Source of the DNA: Eupeodes corollae
Taxonomy: Eukaryota > Arthropoda > Insecta > Diptera > Syrphidae
Assembly: GCF_945859685.1 (NCBI RefSeq)
Contig: NC_079148.1
Span: forward strand, 2,914,001 to 2,978,000
DNA: 64,000 nt
Direction: 5' to 3'
Shown: positions 1 through 9,369 of the stretch, in pieces
Numbering within the stretch: position 1 is the stretch's first letter
Layout of the letters: every line of letters starts with the position of its first letter
The notes under the pieces: generated by a model
Told to the model about the DNA's origin: nothing
Seen by the model: the letters and a program-made list of their open reading frames with translations, nothing else
Databases searched by the model: none
Program-made: the position numbers and the translations under genes

Positions 1-1025
1 TATCACAGTATATGTAAGGTATTGTAAGGTTGCTTGCCACGTATTTTGTTATGAATCCAAAATGGTTCATGCCTCATTTGAGTAAGCAATGTCTAAGAGC
101 CACAGTGTTTGTGCTGCTCATTTCTTTCATCAATAGTTTTGTCAATGGATTGTTGCATGGTAGTCTAGTCTAGTCGACCTCCAACTCGCATAATTCCCTT
201 GTCATCAAAAAAATGGACAAAAGCTAGCAAACTGGCTATTTCTCTTCAGTTCCTTGTATTTTTGCAGGTCACTGATTTCTTCCTGCATTGCTCGTATTAT
301 CACTGTTAATGATTCTTCTAGCTCTCGTGGGGTTAAGTGGATTTCTCTTATACACTCTTTGTGTGTAGCTTGATTACAGAACCGCTGGATATAAGAGATT
401 ATTCGTTGAAGCGTTTTAAAAGATTCTCTATGATTTATCTTGTAAATCATATTCTGATCACAATCTTGGATCACTGTTGCTACAGTGATGTGTCTCTTTC
501 TTTCACTGTTGTCTGGCATCCCCAGACTCTTTGAATAACTTTCTGGCCAACTATCTTCCTGAACATTCAGAAATAGTGGGCCGTAAAACCACAGTGTGCA
601 TAATGTAAACGTTTCCGGTTAAAGACCTCTTGATATCACATCTGCTGGATTATGTTTTGAAGACACATGTCGCCATTGCTCGGAAAGTGTTAGTCTTCGA
701 ATACTGTTGGTTACCAACAAATGTTTGAAATGATGCTGAGGGTGAATTTATCCATGCAAGGACGATTTCAAAATCTGTCCATAAGAATGAAGGGACGTAT
801 ATAAGGTTCAAGTCGTTCTTAACTCTTTGTTAGTTGAGCCCCTAAGACTGCAATGCATAGTTCTAGTCGTGGTAATATTTGTCTTTTTAAATGAGCCACT
901 CAGGATTTTGAAGAAAGTAGCCTTACTATTACTGTTCCATTTTTTAGAATTGCTCGCAGATACACAACTGTACCATATGCCTTTTCAGATGCATCAGAAA
1001 AAGTGTGAATCTGTATGTTTGCTGG
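1..1025 (-). pseudogene. BEL/Pao LTR-retrotransposon polymerase relic
   Basis: Reading the minus strand gives pieces of a BEL/Pao polyprotein in the expected order across several frames. First is an RNase H segment (FSDASEKAYGTVVYLRA, about 955-1012), then an IVLAWI-type segment near 740-770. Next comes the RNase H exit motif WRHVSSKHNPADVISRG (about 625-690). The 104-codon open stretch at 205-519 covers the linker ahead of the integrase, and the integrase entry PFFDDKGIMRVGGR lies at about 160-220. Stops and frameshifts separate the pieces, and no LTR is visible, so this is a dead fragment cut by the left edge. It lies on the same strand as the UTP6-like exons, inside what must be their downstream intron. 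Superfamily assignment rests on these recognised motifs; the exact family is not assignable. Confidence 0.85.
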
Positions 1026-2263
1026 TAACTCATTGTTAAAATAAACCAAGATATTAAAATTTTTTAAAAGAACATTTTTTAAATTGGATTTGAACGAAAG
1101 GCATCAAAAACCTTAGAAAAAGTAGAATTTTATTGCCAAATACATTACTTTTCGGCATTGAACTCTTGTGTGCCAGTCAATTTGGTTCCTTTATCAGGAA
1201 ATTCATACATATTTCAAGAATTCACGGCCATCAAACGCATTTCTATCGATTATGATTATCATCAGATCACCACCATCTGCTTTAACTTTAACCCCCGCAA
1301 TTTGAAATGAGTATCTCTTTTTTCGATCCACCCACCGCACCACGTATAGAACAAACGAATCTATTACTTGCTTGCTACATGATGTAAGTTTGAACGAAAA
1401 AATATATTCGATTTCGGCATAAGCTCTTTTTGGTCAAGACATCTGGGGCTATCGTAAATACAAATTTCCCTAGGAATGTTTCCCTATTTAACATTGGGAA
1501 CTTAAATTATGCTTAAAAGTTTTGGAATCATTTAATTTGTTATTGAATTAGTTATTATCTACTTATCCTGCCTGAAACGTCATCTAATGAGCATATTTTT
1601 ATGGGCAACTTCTAAAGTAATAACAATTGGATACCTGCGGTCAGCCAAGAGAAGAACCCCTAATTATTATGATTTTACCTTCAAATCTTAACATTATTTT
1701 AAGAGTTTGAGGTTAGACGCTACAAACATTGCCCGACGAACAAACATTTTTCAAACCATCCTAAATAAATTAATGTATACTTAAATACTTTTAACTACAT
1801 TCCGCTCTACTTATTGCTGTAAAAATATTATGGTGAAGCCTTTTTAAGAGAATGTGTGTTAAAGTTGTCTTCTCTAGAATATCAAAAACCGAAAAATCAA
1901 GGTCCCGCTGAAGATATTTTGATGGCATAAACAGAATAGTTTAAGTTTTGTTTATTAAAGTTCTTCTGTCTCTAAATTTAATTTTAAACGGATATTTTAT
2001 TTCAAGCGATTTTTCTCCAAGTGTTCGTATTATTTTTACCATACCTCTACCTGAACGCTGCTCATCCACTACTTCTAAACACTCCTTCGTATTTTATATT
2101 GTTATCCTATTTACCCATTTCCTTTTTTCTCTACTTAAGGTGAATGCTTTTATTGTTTGGTTTCTCACAACAACGAAAAGGAAGACTAAATTCTTTTTAT
2201 TTGCAACTTTTAAAAAACCTTAGTTCGTTTTACTATAGCAAAAAAGCTTTTATAGATATTTAC
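1026..2263. other. Intronic AT-rich DNA without recognisable coding
   Basis: Between the BEL/Pao relic and the second UTP6-like exon I see no convincing exon. The 91-codon open frame on the plus strand at 1948-2223 is hydrophobic, low complexity and without splice context, so it was not called. The stretch is best read as intron of the UTP6-like gene. Confidence 0.5.
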
Positions 2264-2730
2264 CTGAATTAACTTTTCGTATGCTGTTGGCACCTCAGAT
2301 GGGAAATTGTTTTTACAAAATTTCAAATACGCATCCCACAATCGAGCCTCATCCGGATAAAAACGAATAGCTTCTTTGTACAGACGGACGATGCGGTTCG
2401 ACATGGCAGACCTAAGACCAGGAAATTGTTGATTTCTCGATATTTCCATGGACTTGATCATTTCGTGAAGTTTCTTCTCGAACACAACAAATACCCCATA
2501 ATCCCTAAGGGTTTTTGTACCTTTGCTTAGTTTATATTGATAGGCTTCTCGAGTTCGGATAATAGCCCTGCCGGTGCAAAAGATATAGTTAATACATTTC
2601 TTTTGAATTTGATATTTTAAGAAAATGATATTTTTTACCTCAATCTGTCTTCGGTCATGATTTGATGCTTCCGTATCAATTCATATTCGGGAATTGTACG
2701 TTCCTGATGGATACCTACGACTTCTGCCAT
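2264..2730 (-). CDS. UTP6-like small-subunit processome protein, exons 1-2 (partial)
   Basis: Two exons encode the first 132 residues. Exon 1 (2730-2639) starts MAEVVGIHQERTIPEYEL and ends at a GTAAAA donor. Exon 2 (2567-2264) follows a CAG acceptor and ends on a codon boundary at CAG|GTAAAT. The joined frame runs through REAYQYKLSKGTKTLRDYG and then VRLYKEAIRFYPDEARLWDA, a HAT (half-a-TPR) repeat; this start and HAT repeat are characteristic of UTP6, a nucleolar U3 snoRNP component needed for 18S pre-rRNA processing. The family protein is roughly 600 residues, so about 80 percent is missing; the rest must lie left of the window or is lost. The start is taken as the first ATG, since MAE is the family's usual opening. 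Transcription diverges from the zinc-finger gene about 1.3 kb away. The assignment is recognition by eye, not a search. Confidence 0.82.
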
Positions 2731-4005
2731 AGTTAAGCTTTAATTTTAAACTTAGTGAAGATATTTTTTTTAAGAAAAACTCAGACAAAATTAAATTATT
2801 TGTAAAATATCAGATTTGTAAAAATTTGCATGCTCTAAGAGCTCCGACAGCAAAGGAAAACACATGAAAAATGTTCTGTCAAAATTGTGTTGAAAGGTCG
2901 ATAATTGGTGCGAGTCTCTATCTCTATCTCTTTAATATTCTTTCGTCGATTAGGTAGTGTTGTTGAACTTGAACTATAAATTCTAAATTTATATGAAAGG
3001 GTTCCAAATATTGCAAAAATTACAGAAATATGCTGAAAGCCAAATACTTGTTGAAATTATTTCCTGGAACAGTATTTTTTTCTTCTTATTTCTGTTAAAT
3101 AAATTGACAGTGTTTCTTTTTCAAATATGATATCTGGCAATACAATAAATATGGCCGCATGGCATCAATGGTGGCTTAAATATTGGTTTTCAATGCTAAA
3201 AGAGTTGCTAATTTGTTGGCATAATATAATGGTTTAATATAACCCTATAAAAAAGTAATCAAAAGGTGTACAGTCTTACGAAAGGCAAGGCCAGCTAACA
3301 GGATCACTTCTCGAAATAAAGTGGTCTCCAAATTAATGTTGCAATAAAAATTGCCTCGTCTTGCAAGAACCAAATGACGTAGATTTTTAGCTGATCAATT
3401 TTTGTGAATCAATTTTAATAGATTTAATGAGCAGTGACTTTTTTTTATTTAATAAAATTTTAAATGGTTCTTCAGACGAAGTTCTTTTATTAACAATGCA
3501 ACCAGTATAATTTTTCTTTAAGTAAATTTCCACAAGCTTTGCTCTGGTGTTAAATGCATGATGAGCTTCCAAACATCATTGAACAAAAATGTGAACACAG
3601 TTTGACATTTTGCACTGTTAATCCATAGAAAACAACCATCGAAACTTCTCATGCTGCCTTAAAACACCGTCCACTACATTTATTTTATATTTATTTTGAA
3701 CCATACACAATAATTTTAATTTATCAATTTTACCTTCGATTACTTGAACATGTAGCATTCGGATGAAACATTTAAATTTTTTTAAAAAATAGTAGATTTT
3801 AGCATCACCCTGTGTATTTTAAATGCATTAAATAAATTTATCTTTCTTATCTGTCAAAAATCTGTCAATGGTGTTATTTGTTGATTTTCGCAATTTTGTT
3901 GTCGAAATTTCAAAAACAAAACAATTGAATTTTTAAAAACCTTTTTATTTATTTAATTAAATCATGTTCTCGTGATGCATTTACAAAACATTGTTTAAAA
4001 TAAAA
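2731..4005. promoter_or_regulatory. Divergent intergenic / putative bidirectional promoter region
   Basis: The only DNA between two divergently transcribed start codons (UTP6-like, minus; ZAD zinc finger, plus), so both promoters should lie here. No canonical TATA box stands out at either side. The 61-codon minus-strand open frame at 3387-3572 has no support and was left out. Function is inferred from position only. Confidence 0.4.
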
Positions 4006-5826
4006 ATGACTTTAGATATCTGCCGCATTTGTGGCACGACCGAAGATCTAAAACACATTTTTAACGAGGGAAATGATGAGCTTGTGGAGCAGATCCGGCT
4101 TTGCGCAAATATTCAAGTAAGTACTCTTACAAAAATTCCAACATTTCCTCATCATATGTTCTTAATTCAATCCCAGATCGATGTCAATGATTGCTTGCCC
4201 AAATATGTGTGCAATGAATGCGAAACTGGACTGGCATTCTCCTACCGTTTGCGGCAACGCAGCGAACAAACTGAGAAGAGGCTCCGAGAAGATCTCCTGA
4301 TTACCAACGTCGAACCACTATCACTGGGTGAAGAATCCACAATTATTGACACTTCAGGCCACAATTCACTGGAAGAGCTATGCGAAGAAGTAGGAACTTG
4401 GAGCAGGGACGAGGATATTGCAAACTTTGACGATCATGAGAATCTAATTGACGAAGAAGAAGAAGAAGGTTTACCCGAAATCCAATCAGATGAAGTTAGT
4501 GAAGAGCCATGGATTGAAGAAGAGAATACGCACGAATCTGAAAAAATCTTAGAGAACTCGGTGATGGAACAGGTCGAAGACGATTTGGTCGAATTTATTG
4601 AAATCAGCATCGCTCGAAATGATTTGGACACCCAAGACACTGTGGTAACGCTAATTAACTCTTATTTTTCTTAAGCTTTTACAATGTTCCACTTTTAAGG
4701 ATTCGCCTACAAGTGAACCGGAAACCAAACAATTTGAATGTGAAATTTGTTATGAACTCTTCGAGGAAAAATCAAAATATACTTCACACCTGAGAAAGCA
4801 CGACGATAAACATTTTAATTGCAATGTTTGTGACAAAGTCTTCACCCAGCGGTATCGATACGAAGAACACATGAAGAATCATTTCACTCTGGACAAAGCT
4901 TTCCCTTGTTCTATCTGTCAGAAGAGCTACACAAATCAAAGCAATATGGAGCGGCACGTTCGCTCGGTTCACAATCAGGAGAGAAATTTCCAATGTGCTC
5001 AATGTGGAGCGAGTTTTGGTAGATCGGATATACTGAAGATGCATATGGCAAAGCATTCCGATAAAAGGACAATCGAGTGTGGAGTTTGTCACAAGGCGTG
5101 AGTACACAAATTGAAACTGATTTTTGATCCACATTTATGAAAAATACTCCGTCTGCTTGTAGATTTAAAACCAGCCAAAGTTTGCATTATCACATGAGAA
5201 TCCACCTGAATCACCAGGGACGGCAGAAAAAGCCCCCGCGTATTAGGGCAAAACGGAAAGCGAACGCTCAAACCTTTCGATGCGATCATTGTGACAAGGT
5301 ATCCCATCATAGAACCACGCACATCAACCATATGCGAATTCACACGGGTGAAAAGCCATTCAAGTGTAGCACCTGCAACAAAGCCTTCCGCACGACTCAC
5401 GCCCGAAGTAATCATGAGCTCCTGCACACCGATAAACGTCCACATGCGTGCAAAGAATGTGGGATGGCTTTTCGACAAACATCGCATCTTAAGTCGCACA
5501 TGCTCACACACTCTGGAGACAAAAACCATGTGTGTGAGGTATGCCAAAAAGCCTTTGCAATGCGAAGTAATTTGGTTGCCCATCTGAGAATCCATACGGG
5601 CGAGATGGCTTATGCATGCAATCAGTGTCCAAAGAAGTTCCTCCTGTCTAGTCAATTTAAAAGACATAAGCTAACGCACGGCTCTTCCGTTGACGATGGA
5701 GGAGATGTTTTGCGGATGGAATCTTGCCAGGAGAATGAAAGTGAATTCCATGATCCCCAAACAGGTTTCTGCATGTATGAGATAATCGAAAGGGCACCAG
5801 ACAATGATGGCATTGTTGTTGAATGA
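4006..5826 (+). CDS. ZAD-C2H2 zinc-finger transcription factor, ten fingers, four exons
   Basis: Exons are 4006-4116, 4177-4644, 4700-5097 and 5163-5826; introns of 60, 55 and 65 nt have GTAAGT, GTAACG and GTGAGT donors and AG acceptors. The joined frame is 546 codons plus TGA. Residues about 5-60 form a ZAD (zinc-finger-associated dimerisation) domain with the CRIC and CNEC cysteine pairs, split by intron 1. A long acidic linker (EEEEEG region, about residues 95-190) follows. Then come ten C2H2 fingers: four in exon 3, one whose knuckle is split by intron 3 (CGVCHKAF), and five in exon 4, with HTGEKPF linkers only around fingers 6-7. The start is the first ATG (context AAAAATGAC), directly before the ZAD. 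Such proteins bind DNA in the nucleus and often dimerise through the ZAD; the target is unknown. A clean gene with no defect seen. Confidence 0.93.
4117..4176 (+). other. 60-nt intron inside the ZAD domain, in-frame and stop-free
   Basis: Starts GTAAGT and ends CCCAG. Its length is a multiple of three and it contains no stop codon in the gene's frame, so unspliced RNA would encode an extra 20 residues between the two halves of the ZAD. Splicing is favoured because removal restores normal ZAD spacing. Confidence 0.8.
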
Positions 5827-5905
5827 TCTGCAATGTAGAAAGATGATAAATATATTTTATATATTCATGTACAAATTATGTTATTTTTAAGAGGAATTTT
5901 ACTAC

Positions 5906-5911
5906 AATAAA
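5906..5911 (+). terminator. Candidate polyadenylation signal of the ZAD gene
   Basis: AATAAA hexamer 80 nt after the TGA stop, in AT-rich 3' flanking sequence. Position fits a short 3' UTR; no transcript evidence. Confidence 0.45.
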
Positions 5912-6039
5912 CACAGTGGTTTAAAATAATAGTAACTGTTTAGCTCTGAGATAGGGGTGGCAAGAAAAAGGTAACTATCAAGAGATGTAACTTTGAGGTA
6001 GTTAAGGGCTTTGTTTATAAACACAGAAAATAACACGAG

Positions 6040-6175
6040 CGCTGAGAATAACTCTTGTCTCTCTTTGTCTCTAAATGAGACCCTCATCATTCCCGTCCTG
6101 CTGTACGGTGCAGAAGAATGGATCTCGACAAAGGCAGATGAAAGAATATTGGGTTGTTCCGGGAGAAAAGTTCTT
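6040..6175 (+). pseudogene. LINE reverse-transcriptase C-terminal scrap
   Basis: A plus-strand frame reads ETLIIPVLLYGAEEWI then STKADERILG. This is the thumb/post-RT motif (LI.PVLLYGAE.W...K..ER) of RTE-like and related non-LTR elements. Only about 45 codons survive and no other part of the element is next to it. The following GGGTTGTTCCGGGAGAAAAG resembles a mariner TIR end but has no partner that I could find. Confidence 0.6.
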
Positions 6176-6925
6176 TAATGTGATCAGTGGAAATATAGTT
6201 TTCCGTCGGCTTTTTTGGTCGCTTTAGTTTTTACAATTAAGTTACATTAACTTTCCCAACGTTTCGGGAGGGATTGCTGCCTAGTTAAGAACAAATCCAA
6301 ATTTTCATAATAAAAATTAAATATTTTACAGCAGTGAGATTTTGGCTCTCGCTGTCCATAATTTGTAGAATGGGGTATTTCAAAAATAAGCTGCCTCATT
6401 CTCAAAGTTCTACTTGGTGCATAGATATTTATTAAAGAAATTAAATCTGTAGAATCAATATCATTACAGAGAATGTCACGAACAAATAAAACACTAAACA
6501 TTCTACGGATCGACACAAGAGTTTGCATTCCAAGCATTTAACATCATCTCCTATAATTCATGTTATTATTACAGGTCAATGCCTTCAATGCGTACCTTAA
6601 AATGTTTTTCTGAATTTTCTCAATCCTATCTGGATCTGGATTCTATTTGAGTCTGGATTGCAAATAATGCAATTATATTCCAGCAATGGACGAACAATTG
6701 AGCAGTATAACGTTTTCAATGTGTACGGATCCTTGAATTCGGAATAATTTCGTTTAAGAAAACCAAGCATAGAGTTTGAATTAGAAGCAATATAGTTGAC
6801 ATGGGATTCAAAAGATAGTTTTTCATCAAATATTACACCTAGATCTTTTGATTCACTAACCCTACGTTACTTAATCCCATCAATCATATAATCGAATATT
6901 ATTGGATTCAACTTGCAACAGAAAG

Positions 6926-6928
6926 TTA
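6926..6928. repeat. Target-site duplication TTA, left copy
   Basis: Direct TTA immediately outside the left TIR; its partner is 8560-8562. Confidence 0.65.
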
Positions 6929-8559
6929 AGGTGGGTGTCCATTTGAGAGTAAACGTGCTGCGTGTCGCTCTCAAGCTGCTCTCGACAGCGATCCCGCAAG
7001 TGGACATAGTCTGGAGAGTATCTTGCGGAGAGTTGACCAATTACTCTCGACATTCGGTCATTTTGAAAGTCACTCGCAAGTGGACACGTGTGCTTACAAC
7101 TATCGCGGAATACCAACACAGTTCGTATTTTGCGAGCAGCTGTCGAGAGTAAACATGGCAAATCAGTGGAAACTATGCCTTTTGTTCATATAAATTTGAT
7201 TTGAAAATACTTTTTTTTACTTCTGTATTGTTATTGTAATGGGTCCAATTAGTCAAATTGAAAATTTTGACATATCTCGATTTTTCAAGGACCCTAGAGT
7301 CGAAATAAAACATTTTAAGAAAGCTGCCGGACGTTCGTACCTTTGTACGTTCGTACGTCCGTACGTTCGCGACGTTTTTTCGTCGTCCATAGCTCAAGAA
7401 CTAGTAAAGATATGAACTTCAAATAAATTTTGTTATACAGATATTAATGCAGAAAGATGCGGAAAGGCATCTCAAGAAAATTGAGTGAAAGGTGAAAATG
7501 TTGGTTAACCCCAACTATCTCACGAACCAAAAACACTAGAGACTTGAATTTAGTTTTATTGTAACTTGATACCAAACAAGTATAGATTATAAAAAAGTCA
7601 AAGTAACGGTTTTTTTATAAATCAAAACAAAACTGAAAAAAAAAAATATTTGTCACCTCGAAAATTGCACGAATAAAAAATAATTTTTTCTCCAAAACAA
7701 TTTTGTGCAACGAAGAATAACGTTTTTAACATCGTTTCAAAATTTTGAGAAAAATCGAATTGACAGTTTTTTAATAAAAAATAGCAACTTAAAAGAAAAT
7801 TTAACAAAAGTTGGTGAAAATTCATTTCCGACACAAATATCTTTTTAAAAATTTGAGATTATGGTTTCTTACTAATTTTAGCTTAAAGGAAATATTGTTT
7901 TCAACATTCAGTAACATTTTGAGAAAAATCTGGTTGACAAAAAATAATTTCGATCCATATTTTCATACAAAAATTAAATCTACAAAAAATAGTACGCAAA
8001 TTTGGTAAAAATTGATGATGTTTGGTTCTCGATATCTCGTGAACAATAGAAAATATTGACTTTAAATTAGATTCATTTACCTAATTTGTATTTAATTGTT
8101 TAAGAAATAAAATCTTTTAACAAATGCTACTAAAATTGGTAAAAATTGGTTTTCGACTAAAAATCTCGTTTACAAAAATAGATTTTGAAATCAAACTATT
8201 TCATCAAATGCAAAATATTGTAATTTTTAATCTTTTAGAATAATTCCATTGACAACTTTTTTAACAAAACACGAAAACCTACAGACCTTTTAAGCAAGGC
8301 AAATCGACAGACGGGATGGGAAGTTATCAGTGAGGATAATTAAAGCTTGTAAGAATACATGGCCAACTGATAATATGCTTGCAGAGGAAATCTATCAAGT
8401 GGACACGATTATGAGAGTACCCTCAGCAAGAAAACTCTCAATATTCTATCAGAGAGCTCGCGATAGCAAAATTTCTAATATTTGGCTATCAAATGGAGAA
8501 TCTCGAGAGTTGCTCTTGAGAGTTCACTAGCAGAAGTACTCTCAAATGGATACGCACCT
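6929..8559. mobile_element. 1631 bp TIR element with TTA target duplication (PIF/Harbinger-type or MITE-like)
   Basis: Terminal inverted repeats match at 21 of 23 positions (AGGTG.GT.TCCATTTGAGAGTA at both ends). They are flanked by a direct TTA at 6926-6928 and 8560-8562. Both arms carry scattered CAAGTGGACA and GAGAGT/ACTCTC motifs, i.e. subterminal repeats of the TIR itself (about 6998, 7075, 8397). No transposase is present; most of the middle is a minus-oriented copy of repeat family A. A 3-bp TTA/TAA duplication is typical of PIF/Harbinger elements, but without a transposase this is only a suggestion. The element interrupts a Jockey-group RT. Confidence 0.72.
7208..8332 (-). repeat. Repeat family A, copy 1
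   Basis: Minus-oriented copy. Its conserved 3' module lies at the left (CGACTCTAGGG reversed near 7290, and a GTACGTTCGTACGTCC segment near 7345-7370). Two to three degenerate internal units follow, and the 5' end sits at the right (GACGGGATGGGAAGTTATCA near 8308-8328). It lies inside the TTA-flanked TIR element and is therefore the youngest layer of a three-deep nest. No protein coding. Confidence 0.75.
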
Positions 8560-8562
8560 TTA
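8560..8562. repeat. Target-site duplication TTA, right copy
   Basis: Direct TTA immediately outside the right TIR; pairs with 6926-6928. Confidence 0.65.
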
Positions 8563-9060
8563 AAACAACACTTTGATATGTTTAAAAGCTAATTATTATG
8601 CGTACACCAATTTTCGAAGTTATATCTTGTCTTGTTGAAATCATTTATTTTGTTAACCACCTTGAATATTTTGATATCGTCTGCGAATATTAGACCTTCA
8701 GATATAGATAAAATTGATGGAAAGTCGTTTTTAAAAAGATCAAACAAAAGTGGACCCAAATGACTTCCTTCAGGAACACCTGATAGGACTGTTATTTGAT
8801 AAGACTCTAAGTCAATTATTTTCACTATCTGCATCCTACCTATTGGTAGCTTACCAATAAAATAAGACCAAAACCATTTTAGTAAAGTTCTATCAAAACC
8901 ATATGCTTTTAATTAAAATTAGGTGATTTACTCTTCTGAAAGCTTTGACAAAATCCGTATACACCACATCCATTTGGCTTCGCTTTTCTAGTGCATTAAA
9001 ACATTTGCTATTTGACCTAAAAATGGGATTTATAGTGGACATTTTTTACTCATCTAAGAA

Positions 9061-9369
9061 AACCCCACAAGAAAGAGATTGATTGAAACTCAAAGTTTCA
9101 AAGCAGTGCTTTAAAACAATTGGAAAAATTCCATGACAATCTGGATAAATCGATCCATTCACGCAACGCAGAACTTATGTACATCAATATCTAAAAAGAT
9201 ATTACAGCAGTCAGTCATTCGTAATAAAGAACTACAACATCAGAGGAGTTGTAAATACTTTGAAAATTATTGGCAAACCAATCAACAATAATTCTAGGAC
9301 CACTAGATGTAACATCATTGTAAATCAATGACGAAGGAAAACCAATTGATTTCCGTTTTAAATTACCGA
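9061..9369. other. Unassigned spacer between two LINE relics
   Basis: No domain recognised; it lies between the 5' truncation of the minus-strand Jockey relic and the first readable block of the plus-strand LINE. Confidence 0.4.

Larger units (their letters stand above)
6247..9060 (-). mobile_element. Jockey-group LINE reverse-transcriptase relic, split by an insertion
   Basis: Minus-strand RT blocks occur in correct order: CFNALEKRSQMDVVYTDFVKAF (about 8940-9015, the block with the first catalytic aspartate), SGVPEGSHLGPLLF (about 8745-8790), FADDIKIF (about 8665-8690) and ENWCTHNN (8589-8615). The insertion 6929-8559 follows, and then come the SESKDLGVIFDEKLSF-like block (about 6810-6860), RIEKIQKNILRYALKA (about 6580-6625) and the C-terminal block SLINIYAPSRTLRMRQL (6380-6430). 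Frameshifts and stops show it is dead. Removing the inserted element and one copy of its TTA duplication restores a continuous RT context, which shows that the LINE was there first. Confidence 0.85.

Noticed and set aside
1948..2223. 91-codon plus-strand hydrophobic frame
   Set aside because: A/T-driven composition inside the UTP6-like intron, no recognised domain.
4434..5667. Minus-strand open frames (68, 116, 73 and 192 codons) across the zinc-finger gene
   Set aside because: They are antisense shadows of the C2H2 exons; no domain or splice context.
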